From: Pirellulales bacterium
GTDB lineage: Bacteria > Planctomycetota > Planctomycetia > Pirellulales > Lacipirellulaceae
Reading direction: 5' to 3'
Assembly: GCA_020849945.1 (NCBI GenBank)
Contig: JADZFK010000161.1
Coordinates: 1-64,000 of the forward strand
Length of the DNA: 64,000 bases
Shown here: positions 51,037-58,780 of the stretch, piece after piece
Layout: each line of letters begins with the position of its first letter
How positions within the stretch are numbered: the first letter of the stretch is position 1
The notes under the pieces: generated by a model
What the model saw: the letters and a program-made list of their open reading frames with translations, nothing else
Database searches by the model: none
Told to the model about the DNA's origin: nothing
Translations under genes and position numbers: made by a program

Positions 51037-52902
51037 ATGACGGTTTCCAGCCGCGGCCTTTACGCTTACCTGACCCTGCTGACGGGCAACCGGGCTGGTA
51101 CCAATTTCCCGCTCGATTCGCGCCGAAAAACGCTCATCGGCCGGGGGACCGATTGCCACATCACCCTGGCCGATCCGCTCTGCTCTCGCGTTCATGCCTC
51201 CCTTTCCTACACGCCCGACGGCTGGGTGCTTTGCGACTCTCGAAGCCGCAACGGTACCCTCGTCAATGGCCAGAAAGTCGACGAAGCCACCATCATCGAC
51301 GGGCACAAAATCCGTGTCGGTTCCGCCGAGTTCGAGTTCCACGAAGCCGAGGAGCCTCCCACCGCCAAGGGCGACGACCCGCAACTCATGCAGACCATCG
51401 TCCACGATCTGCCCATCGCCGTTCAGGAATCGCACGAAGACGCACTCGCCGGCCTGCCCAGCACCGAACAAGTCAAGGAGCTGATGCTCCTCTACCAGTT
51501 GTGCATCAAGCTGCTCGGTTGCGGCGACCCGAACCGCGTTTTGGAAAGCGCGCTCGATCTGCTCCGTAAACGAACGAATGCTTCGGTGGTGGGGTTTCTT
51601 TCGGTAAGCGATGAAGGCACCCTACAACCGAAGCTCGTGATCCCGCCAGACGCGGCCAACCGCGTCTCGCTCAACCAATCGCTCACCGAGCTGGTGTCTC
51701 GCCAAGGTCATGCCGTTTGGGTGGCGAATCAAGAATCGAAGGAGGGCTCGGAACATCTTGGGCATTTTGCCGATGGCGTGTGCGCGCCCCTCGTCCGCCG
51801 CACCCTCGAGGGCGAACGCACAACATTAGGCGCCATCCACGTCTATTTGGAAGCCGGGCGATTTCGACAGTCCGACTTTGATTTTATCATCTCCGTGGCC
51901 AACATCGTGGCCATCTCCTTGGTGCGTACCCGCGCCCTTGCCGCCTTGCAAAACGATTACCAGCGGCTCGTCGAAAAATCGCCAGGCCACGACGAACTGA
52001 TCGGCAACTGTCCTCCGATGCGCGACTTGAAGGCCAAGATCGCGCGGGTAGCCCGCGCCCCCGGCTGCGTGCTCGTCCGGGGCGAAAGCGGCACGGGCAA
52101 GGAGTTGGTGGCTCGCGCCATTCACCGCGCAAGCCCCCGCGCCGATCGCCCCATGGTTAGCGTCAACTGCGCCGCCATCCCCGGCGAATTGATCGAAAGC
52201 CAGTTGTTCGGCCACAAAGCGGGGTCATTCACCAGCGCCGATCGCGATCACAACGGCTTCTTTCAGCTAGCCGACTTGGGAACTCTGTTCCTCGACGAAG
52301 TCGGCGAATTGCCGCTCGAAGGTCAGGCCAAACTGCTCCGCATTCTGGAAGGGCACCCCTTCTTACCGGTAGGGGCCACCGAGGAAGTATGCGTCGATGT
52401 CCGCGTGATTGCGGCCACCAATCAGAACTTGCAAAGATACGTCCGCGAAAAACGATTCCGCGAAGACTTGTACTATCGCCTCAGCGTGTTCGAGCTGCAT
52501 TTGCCGCCCCTGCGCGAACGCGGCGACGACGTGGGTTTGCTGATCGATTTCCTTCTCGATCATTTCCGTCGTTTGCATGGTAGATCGACCCTCACGCTGA
52601 CCGAGGCAGCCCGAAATAAACTGGTCGAATACCGATGGCCCGGCAACGTGCGACAACTGCGAAACGTGCTCGATAGCGCCGTCGTCCTGGCCGATGGCGA
52701 TGCGATTCGCCCCCACGACCTGGCCCTCCGCGATTCTGGCGCAAGCGAACTGGAAACGCTCCGGATCGACGAATGGGAGCAACGGCTCATCACCGAGGCA
52801 CTCAACCGAACCGCCGACAACGTCCCCGAAGCCGCCAAATTGCTCGGCATCGGCCGCGCAACCTTGTACCGAAAAATCGAACAGTACCATATCGAACGAT
52901 AG
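51037..52902 (+). CDS. Sigma-54-type AAA+ regulator with FHA and GAF domains
   Basis: 621 residues from MTVSSRGLYAYLTLL. An FHA domain (about 10-105; IGRGTDCHITLADPLCSRVHASL; SRNGTLVNGQ) and a GAF domain (about 150-300) precede the AAA+ core (about 325-540). Walker A is GESGTGKE (about 349-356); Walker B-like FLDEVGELP is present. The sigma-54 contact loop GAFTGA is replaced by GSFTSA (about 395-400), which questions ordinary sigma-54 activation. A Fis-type HTH ends the protein (AAKLLGIGRATLYRKIEQY). The TAG stop coincides with the end of a family 3 element. Confidence 0.88.
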   Translation: MTVSSRGLYAYLTLLTGNRAGTNFPLDSRRKTLIGRGTDCHITLADPLCSRVHASLSYTPDGWVLCDSRSRNGTLVNGQKVDEATIIDGHKIRVGSAEFEFHEAEEPPTAKGDDPQLMQTIVHDLPIAVQESHEDALAGLPSTEQVKELMLLYQLCIKLLGCGDPNRVLESALDLLRKRTNASVVGFLSVSDEGTLQPKLVIPPDAANRVSLNQSLTELVSRQGHAVWVANQESKEGSEHLGHFADGVCAPLVRRTLEGERTTLGAIHVYLEAGRFRQSDFDFIISVANIVAISLVRTRALAALQNDYQRLVEKSPGHDELIGNCPPMRDLKAKIARVARAPGCVLVRGESGTGKELVARAIHRASPRADRPMVSVNCAAIPGELIESQLFGHKAGSFTSADRDHNGFFQLADLGTLFLDEVGELPLEGQAKLLRILEGHPFLPVGATEEVCVDVRVIAATNQNLQRYVREKRFREDLYYRLSVFELHLPPLRERGDDVGLLIDFLLDHFRRLHGRSTLTLTEAARNKLVEYRWPGNVRQLRNVLDSAVVLADGDAIRPHDLALRDSGASELETLRIDEWEQRLITEALNRTADNVPEAAKLLGIGRATLYRKIEQYHIER

Positions 52903-53171
52903 GCTTTGCCTGAGTCTCAATACTCCGCTCCCTATCTGGGAGGGGTTGGGGGAGGGTTCAAATATCTGAAGGTGCCGGACACCGGATACACAGCCCCCGG
53001 CTTTGCCGGGGGTTCTCGCCACGATAGCTCGATGCGTGGGTGGCTTAACCCCCGGCAAAGGCGGGGGCTGAAAGCGGTTCCAATTCCCGGATACCCTCGA
53101 AGATATTCCTAGAGTCTTGCCCCTGCTCGAACCACTACTCGATCCAGAACAGGTGTTGAGACGAACGAATA
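52900..53171. repeat. Family 3 element interrupted by a family 2 element
   Basis: Left end TAGGCTTTGCCTGAG, overlapping the TAG stop of the upstream gene. The order GGGAGGGGTTGGGGGAGGGT then TTCAA is interrupted at about 52962-53106, and resumes with AGAGTCTTGCCCCTGCTCGA, GATCCAGAACAGGTGTTGAG. The right end is degenerate (ACGAACGAATAG). The interrupting sequence is family 2 copy 2d. Confidence 0.65.
52966..53104 (+). repeat. Family 2 element, copy 2d
   Basis: Left TGAAGGTGCCGGACACCGG; hairpin AGCCCCCGGCTTTGCC / AACCCCCGGCAAAGGC; right GCGGTTCCAATTCCCGGATA then CCCTCGAAG. The two ends read on opposite strands are similar (GAAGGTGCCGG and CGAGGGTATCCGG). Both sides are flanked by ATAT-like sequence, which could be a target duplication. 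Confidence 0.6.
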
Positions 53172-53215
53172 GGTTGTCACCACAACAACACGACGGAAAC
53201 TTCGGAATCAACGTG

Positions 53216-54544
53216 ATGAATACCTTTTCCCGCCGGCCAAGAGTTCTTGCCTGCATCACGCGATTTCGCGCGTTATTCGAACTTCGCGCGTTGGCCGCTG
53301 TGCGCGAAACCTACCGCATCGTTGGCGTACTTGCGATCGTTGCGTGGGGATCGCGGGCAGCCCTTGCCGAGAACTGGGACCGCTTCCGCGGGCCAAACGG
53401 GGGTGGGCAGTACGCCAACGATTCCATTCCCTCGATCTGGCAGCCCGAGAATATCCTCTGGAAGAAATCGCTCGATGGGGTTGGTCATGGTTCGCCCGTC
53501 ATCTGGGGCGATAAGTTGTTCCTCATGTCGGCCGACCCAACAACCGGCACCCAACTCATCGCCGCCTACGAACTCGATTCCGGTACGCTTCTTTGGCAAG
53601 AGCAATACGACGTCCCTCCTCATCACATCAATAAACTCAATAGTTATGCATCGAGCACCCCGGCCGTCGATGCGCATCGACTCTACGTCTTGTGGTTTCG
53701 AGAGGGACAGGTAACGCTTGCGGCACTCGATCACGCAGGCCACGAAGTGTGGCGGCGCGATGTCGGGCCGTTCGAAGAGGAACACGGGTTTGGCATTTCG
53801 CCCGTCGTCGTGGGAAACTTGGTCTACGTCGCTTGCGTCAGTGAGGCCCCCAGCGCAATCACCGCGTTCGATACCCAATCGGGAGAAGTGCGTTGGCAAG
53901 TACCGCGCGAGCCGGGCACGACCGCGTTCTCCACGCCCTGCCTCCTCGACCCGAACGCCCCGAAGCCCATCTTGCTCACAACCAGCACCTCCGCGGGTTT
54001 ATCGGCACTGGATGCCTCCACCGGCAACCTTCTGTGGCACGGCTTCAAGGAAGAGCTGAGCCAACGTTGCGTCGCTTCGCCCATCGTGGCGGGTGGGCTT
54101 ATCTTTGCCGGTTGCGGCCAGGGGGGGAATGGCAAACTGCTCCTTGCCGTGCAACCAGGCGACGCCAATACGCCTCCGCAAGAAGTCTATCGACTCGGAC
54201 GCGGCTCTGCCCAAGTCCCCACCCCTATCGCCGCCGGAGATTTGCTTTTCGTCTGGCACGACCGCGGCATCGTTTCCTGCTTCGATCTCGCCACCGGCGA
54301 ACAACATTGGCGCGAACGTGTCGGCGGCGATTTCCATAGCTCGCCCGTTTGCATCGGCAATCGCGTGTTTGGTTTCTCCCGCACCGGCCAAGTTGTGGTG
54401 CTGGCGGCGGCAAAGCAATTCCAACTCCTGGCCCGCAACGAACTCGATGAAAACTGCCACGCCACTCCGGCCTTGGCCAACCATCGACTCTTTGTACGTA
54501 CCGAACATTCATTGTTCTGCATCGGCACACCAACCACCGAATAG
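53216..54544 (+). CDS. Exported PQQ-binding-like beta-propeller protein
   Basis: 442 residues from MNTFSRRPRV. A hydrophobic export segment (about 48-63: IVGVLAIVAWGSRAALA) is followed by repeated blades: ENWDRFRGPNGGGQ, IAAYELDSGTLLWQEQYD, ITAFDTQSGEVRWQVP, LSALDASTGNLLWHG, VSCFDLATGEQHWRERV. These W-type blades are typical of PQQ-like propellers. There is no obvious cofactor-binding residue set, so dehydrogenase activity is not claimed. The region just upstream is the interrupted family 3 element. Confidence 0.87.
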   Translation: MNTFSRRPRVLACITRFRALFELRALAAVRETYRIVGVLAIVAWGSRAALAENWDRFRGPNGGGQYANDSIPSIWQPENILWKKSLDGVGHGSPVIWGDKLFLMSADPTTGTQLIAAYELDSGTLLWQEQYDVPPHHINKLNSYASSTPAVDAHRLYVLWFREGQVTLAALDHAGHEVWRRDVGPFEEEHGFGISPVVVGNLVYVACVSEAPSAITAFDTQSGEVRWQVPREPGTTAFSTPCLLDPNAPKPILLTTSTSAGLSALDASTGNLLWHGFKEELSQRCVASPIVAGGLIFAGCGQGGNGKLLLAVQPGDANTPPQEVYRLGRGSAQVPTPIAAGDLLFVWHDRGIVSCFDLATGEQHWRERVGGDFHSSPVCIGNRVFGFSRTGQVVVLAAAKQFQLLARNELDENCHATPALANHRLFVRTEHSLFCIGTPTTE

Positions 54545-54560
54545 CCCCCACCCCTCACCC

Positions 54561-54600
54561 CGTTTAGCCGCGACGCAAAGACTCGGCGGAGCGGAGCGCG
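54561..54600 (+). repeat. Family 4 short repeat copy
   Basis: CGTTTAGCCGCGACGCAAAG followed by CGGAGCGGAGCGCG. It lies between the PQQ protein gene and the PaaK-like gene. Confidence 0.65.
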
Positions 54601-54631
54601 CCACCCCGTCGAAACCCTAGCGTAATTTCAC

Positions 54632-55912
54632 ATGACGATCTCCACACTGACTTCAGAGGATCGACGCCAAGCGATGCAGCTCGATCGGCCGGCCCTGGCC
54701 GCGCTCCAGCTCAAGAAGCTCAATCGACTGTTGGCCAACATTCTGCCACACAACGCTTTCTATCAACGCAAGTTGGCCGGTCTTCCCCCGCAACTCCACG
54801 ACCTTCAGCAGTTGGCTGGCATCCCCATCACCACCAAGGAAGAACTGCAACCCGACCCTGCTCAGCAGCCGCTCGCGGCCAACTGCACCTGGCCGATCGA
54901 AAAGTACGTCCGGTGCCATCATACTTCCGGAACGCACGGCCGCCCGCTCGTGGTGCTCGATACGGCCGACGACTGGCACTGGTGGTTGGAAGCGTGGCAG
55001 TACGTGCTCGATGCCGCCGAGGTGACCGCTCGCGATCGCGCCTTGTTGGCTTTCTCGTTCGGTCCGTTCATCGGCTTCTGGAGCGCTTTCGATGCCATCG
55101 TCCAGCGACAGTCGCTCGTAATTCCCGCCGGTGGCATGGGCAGCTTGAGCCGGCTCGAAATGATCCGCAACACGCACCCAACCGTGCTGTTCTGCACGCC
55201 AAGTTACGCTTTGCGATTGGTCGAGGTCGCGGCCGAACACAAGATCGACCTGACACGCTCGTCGGTCGAACGCATCATCGTTGCCGGCGAACCCGGTGGC
55301 AGCGTAGTCAGCACCCGACAAAGAATCGAAGCTGCGTGGGGGGTGCGGGTGATCGATCATGCCGGCGCGTCGGAGATCGGACCCTGGGGCTTTGCCGATG
55401 CCGACCAACGCGGGCTGCACGTCAACGAGGCCGAGTTCATCCCCGAATTCATTTCCGTCGATACCGGCCAACCCGCCCGCGAAGGTGAGCTGGCTCACCT
55501 CTATCTTACCACCCTAGGACGCTGCGGCGCTCCCGTCCTCCGCTACCGCACAGGCGACCTCGTGCGGCCACGCTGGTCGGCCACCGGTTCGTGCCGCTTC
55601 GTGCTGTTGGAAGGGGGCGTGCTCGGCCGCGCAGACGACATGATGATCATCCGCGGCGTCAATGTCTTTCCTTCCGCCATCGAAGAGATTCTCCACGGTT
55701 TCCCAGAGGTCGTCGAGCACCGCATGACGGCCCGCAAACACGGCGCACTCGATGAGCTGCTGGTAGAAGTGGAAGATCATCTGCAACAACCCGCGCGAAT
55801 TGCCGAGGAACTTCACCTCCGGCTCGGGCTTCGAGTCGATGTCCGCTGTGTGCCGCTCCTTTCGCTGCCTCGCTTCGATGGCAAAGGCCACCGCTTCATC
55901 GACGAACGCTGA
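54632..55912 (+). CDS. Phenylacetate-CoA ligase-like AMP-forming enzyme
   Basis: 426 residues. The adenylate-forming core shows HHTSGTHGRPLVV (P-loop-like motif of PaaK proteins), FCTPSYALRLVEVA, VAGEPGGS, VRVIDHAGASEIG, LRYRTGDLVRP and the hinge region GRADDMMIIRGVNVFPSAIEE. These match the phenylacetate-CoA ligase family. The acid substrate cannot be inferred; no phenylacetate pathway genes are adjacent. The DUF971 gene follows after 44 bp and is probably co-transcribed. Confidence 0.85.
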   Translation: MTISTLTSEDRRQAMQLDRPALAALQLKKLNRLLANILPHNAFYQRKLAGLPPQLHDLQQLAGIPITTKEELQPDPAQQPLAANCTWPIEKYVRCHHTSGTHGRPLVVLDTADDWHWWLEAWQYVLDAAEVTARDRALLAFSFGPFIGFWSAFDAIVQRQSLVIPAGGMGSLSRLEMIRNTHPTVLFCTPSYALRLVEVAAEHKIDLTRSSVERIIVAGEPGGSVVSTRQRIEAAWGVRVIDHAGASEIGPWGFADADQRGLHVNEAEFIPEFISVDTGQPAREGELAHLYLTTLGRCGAPVLRYRTGDLVRPRWSATGSCRFVLLEGGVLGRADDMMIIRGVNVFPSAIEEILHGFPEVVEHRMTARKHGALDELLVEVEDHLQQPARIAEELHLRLGLRVDVRCVPLLSLPRFDGKGHRFIDER

Positions 55913-55956
55913 CCCCGCTCGATCGCGGCCGAATTCACCAAAAAAAGGCATCCAGG

Positions 55957-56280
55957 ATGACTCCCCACCCCACCGCGTTGGAACTTGCGGCACCCGATCT
56001 TCTTCATATCACCTGGAGCGACGGCCAAACGCTCGTCTATCCGGTACGCCATCTGCGAGATAACTGCCCCTGCGCAACTTGCCGCGAACAGCGAAACGCA
56101 CCGCCCCCCTCGCCCCTTCAGTTGCCGATCATTACGGAAGCCCAAACACACCCACTGCGGATTGCCGACATGAAGCCCGTCGGCAACTACGCTTACTCGA
56201 TTGATTTCAGCGACGGCCACGATACAGGCATCTATACGCTCGAAACGCTCCGCGCTTTGGGCCGTGCCACCCAAACATAG
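55957..56280 (+). CDS. DUF971 domain protein
   Basis: 107 residues. The motif set DLLHITWSDGQTLVYPVRHLRDNCPCATCREQ and GNYAYSIDFSDGHDTGIYTLETLRAL is that of DUF971 (gamma-butyrobetaine hydroxylase-like N-terminal domain). The cysteines of CPCATC may bind metal. Similar small proteins are linked with iron-sulfur or Mrp-type genes elsewhere, but no such gene is nearby here. Downstream of the PaaK-like ligase on the same strand. Confidence 0.88.
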   Translation: MTPHPTALELAAPDLLHITWSDGQTLVYPVRHLRDNCPCATCREQRNAPPPSPLQLPIITEAQTHPLRIADMKPVGNYAYSIDFSDGHDTGIYTLETLRALGRATQT

Positions 56281-56405
56281 CCACGGAAAGAGTTTGCTGG
56301 CCAAGAACACATGCACCCCACACATGGAAGTTGCGGTGCCCCGCCGCTTCCCGCCTCATGTAGTAGCCGCCCTCGTGGGGAATTGTTCGACAAGGCCATG
56401 ACCAA

Positions 56406-56489
56406 TCTGAATTCTCCGTGTCTCCGTGCCGCTGTGGCAAAATCCTACAATTCATTCACCACGGAGACACCGAGACACGGAGAAAGAGC
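56406..56489. repeat. Family 5 inverted pair with a short loop
   Basis: TCTCCGTGTCTCCGTGCCGC on the left, then CACCACGGAGACACCGAGAC then ACGGAGAAAG on the right. The arms are mutually complementary for most of their length and would form a hairpin. Confidence 0.7.
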
Positions 56490-56518
56490 CGATTTGCCAT
56501 TGATCACTACCCATTTCT

Positions 56519-56554
56519 GAACCAACAACCAACAACCAACAACCAACAACCAAC
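56519..56554. repeat. Tandem 7-bp microsatellite
   Basis: Five copies of ACAACCA. A similar GTTGGTAGTTGG-type tract lies at about 10955-10985. Confidence 0.7.
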
Positions 56555-56574
56555 GACTAACGCCCAATTTGCTT

Positions 56575-56612
56575 CTCTGCTTTCTCCGTGTCTCCGTGCC
56601 TCCGTGGTGAAA
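56575..56612 (-). repeat. Family 5 single arm
   Basis: The minus strand reads TTTCACCACGGAGGCACGGA then GACACGGAGAAAGC. It lies just beyond the DUF4340 stop codon. Confidence 0.65.
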
Positions 56613-56641
56613 TAACCAGGCACCCAGCCAAACAAACCGGG

Positions 56642-58552
56642 CTACGGCTGTGCTCCTGGGATCGTCGGTAGGCCCGGAATCCCGACCGGCGGGGCGGCAC
56701 CACCAGGGGCCGCGGCATCGCCCTCGGCCTTCTTTTCTTTCTTCTTGATTACCTTGTCGTGGCTCACGCGTACCTTCTGGAACACCTCATCATCCACGAT
56801 GAAGTACCAATCGCCGAACCGCAGATTAAGCTCCTTCACGTTTTCTTGGCCCTTCTTGATGAGGGCCTGGTACTCGTCCAGCTTCTGCTGATTCTCTTTC
56901 TCGATCTTCTTCCGCTCGGCAATCACCTTCTCAAGCTCCTGGTTGCTCTCTCCTTCCTTCTTCGTCTCGCCGGCCGATGGCTTCGCTTCCTCCTTCGCTT
57001 CCTCCTTCGCTTCCTCCTTCGCTTCCGACTTCGCTTCATCCTTCGTTTCGTCCTTCGTTTCGTCCTTCACTTCGTCCTTCTTCTCGGTCGGCTCCGCTTT
57101 TTCGGTCTTTTCGGCGTCGGAAGCCTCGTTGGCCTTGGCGGCCGCTTCTTCGGACGGTTCGGTCTTCTCGGCCGTTTTCTCTTCAACCTCCGCCTTCTTA
57201 TCCTTCTCCCCACTCTCTGCGGCTTCGTCTTTCTTGTCTTGTCCGGCCGCGGGCACCTCCGGCAGTTCGACAAGCTCGGGCCGCTTCACCGCGCCCTCGT
57301 TGAACCGGGCCATCACAAACAAGTAACGATGGACATCGCTCTTGCCGTCCTTCTTCTCCTTGCCCTCCGCCGCGGCATCCGTCCCGGCAGTCTCCTGGCT
57401 CGCCCCGCCCGCTTCCGATTTCTCCCCGCCCGATACGTTCGTGAGGTTGCCGAACCGCAAAACGTATTCCGCGCCATTCTTCATCGTGGCAATGACTTCG
57501 CCATCGCTGGAAATCAGATCGCGTGGTCCACCTTCCTTCGTGGCCGTTGCCGCGAAACCCTTCTGAATCAGGCTCTCCAGCGCTTCGCGATTGCTCATGA
57601 AGTCTTCGCCCGCCTTCAGGTTGTCGCTTAGCCCTTGGGGCTTACGGCGCACATCCACGATCTTCAAGTCGTCGAGTGAGGTCTTGAGCGCGTTGAGCGA
57701 TTCCGAGTTCAACTCCTCATCTTCCGCCAATACGATCTCCTCGTAATCCCCTTGCCCTCCCTTCTTCGGGTTGAACTTACGCAGCTTGATGGGCGCCCAC
57801 TTCGACTGGGCATCATCGTACCCAAGCGTGAGTTCCGAGCGAGGGTCCCAAGCGACGCCGATCGAAGGCCGACCATCGGGGCCCATCACGAGTCCCATCT
57901 CCGCCGAGTAGTCCTTTACTTCAACCTGCTGCAAATCCCAGCCGTTTAGCTTAAGCAAATCCTTCTCGATCCAATCCTCGAAGTTCGTGGAAAGCTTCGT
58001 GGGGTCGATCTCAATCGCATACACGGCATCGCGCCCCGCCTCGCAGACGTATCGCTGGTTCTCGGCATCGCGCACCCCCTTGCCCACAATCAAATCGGCC
58101 AGCGGCTTCGAGCTATCGTCGCTAATCGTAACTCGCGTGCCGACGCCTTTCTGCCCCGGCCCAAGCTTCGGCGAGAGCGGATCGACCACGCCATACTGCT
58201 CGTGATCGCTCGCAACCTTGCTGGCCAGGTGAAGCACCTTGCGATCCATCAGCGCCGTCGATGCCTCGGCCATCTGCCTCGCCGCATCCGCTGGGTAGGC
58301 ATCCTTGGAAGGGATCGTCCACAGCCCGTCTTTTTCGGATACCTCGAACTCGCGCAGCGTGGCCGTCTCTTCGTCGTATCGCACGATCCGCAGCCGCTTC
58401 GCCTTCTCCGGCGAGTCGAAGGCCTTCGTTAGGTTTGTGCCCACCAGCGAACTTTCGTCGACCACCGCCGTCGAGGGTGCCGAAAAGAGGCCCACCACCA
58501 CCGCCACCAACCCGGCGGCAAGAAATGAAATCGTTTTCGCGTTCTCACTCAT
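56642..58552 (-). CDS. DUF4340 domain protein with KE-rich linker
   Basis: 636 residues. An N-terminal membrane segment (about 7-30) precedes DUF4340-type sequence (about 50-375; LRIVRYDEETATLREFEVSEKDGLWTIPS; VGKGVRDAENQRYVCEAGRDAVYAIEIDPTKL; DWIEKDLLKLNGWDLQQVEVKD). A highly charged linker of Lys/Glu/Ala repeats (about 430-535) leads to a short C-terminal segment. DUF4340 proteins accompany GldG-type transporters in several phyla, matching the gene upstream. The linker is encoded by short tandem repeats (56983-57086). Confidence 0.85.
   Translation of the reverse strand: MSENAKTISFLAAGLVAVVVGLFSAPSTAVVDESSLVGTNLTKAFDSPEKAKRLRIVRYDEETATLREFEVSEKDGLWTIPSKDAYPADAARQMAEASTALMDRKVLHLASKVASDHEQYGVVDPLSPKLGPGQKGVGTRVTISDDSSKPLADLIVGKGVRDAENQRYVCEAGRDAVYAIEIDPTKLSTNFEDWIEKDLLKLNGWDLQQVEVKDYSAEMGLVMGPDGRPSIGVAWDPRSELTLGYDDAQSKWAPIKLRKFNPKKGGQGDYEEIVLAEDEELNSESLNALKTSLDDLKIVDVRRKPQGLSDNLKAGEDFMSNREALESLIQKGFAATATKEGGPRDLISSDGEVIATMKNGAEYVLRFGNLTNVSGGEKSEAGGASQETAGTDAAAEGKEKKDGKSDVHRYLFVMARFNEGAVKRPELVELPEVPAAGQDKKDEAAESGEKDKKAEVEEKTAEKTEPSEEAAAKANEASDAEKTEKAEPTEKKDEVKDETKDETKDEAKSEAKEEAKEEAKEEAKPSAGETKKEGESNQELEKVIAERKKIEKENQQKLDEYQALIKKGQENVKELNLRFGDWYFIVDDEVFQKVRVSHDKVIKKKEKKAEGDAAAPGGAAPPVGIPGLPTIPGAQP
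56983..57086. repeat. Tandem 12-bp-type repeats encoding a Lys/Glu/Ala linker
   Basis: Units of CTTCCTCCTTCG and variants repeat about eight times in coding DNA. On the minus strand they give EEAKEEAKEEAK and DETKDETKDE. Length variation between strains is likely. Confidence 0.75.
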
Positions 58553-58588
58553 GATTCAATTGCTCCACCGATACGATCGGTTAAGGAT

Positions 58589-58751
58589 TTCACCACAGAG
58601 AGCACAGTGGACACGGAGAAGAAAGTATGATTGGTCATTGGAAATTGATAACTTGTCATTTAGCCGATTCTGAAATGACTCATTTTGATTGCTCAATTTG
58701 CTAGGAACGATTGCTTTCTCGGTGTCCTCTGTGCTCTCTGTGGTGAAATGA
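58589..58751. repeat. Family 5 inverted pair
   Basis: Arms TTTCACCACAGAGAGCACAG then TGGACACGGAGAAG (left) and, on the minus strand, TTTCACCACAGAGAGCACAG then AGGACACCGAGAAAGC (right). The first 20 bases are identical. About 90 bp of AT-richer non-coding DNA lies between. It fills the spacer between DUF4340 and the GldF-GldG gene. Confidence 0.78.
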
Positions 58752-58780
58752 AATGGATGACTAACGTTCAACCACCGCAT

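Larger units (their letters stand above)
56281..56641. other. Convergent spacer with repeats
   Basis: It holds a family 5 inverted pair (56406-56489), a 7-bp microsatellite (56519-56554) and a single family 5 arm (56575-56612). No gene is seen. Confidence 0.55.
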
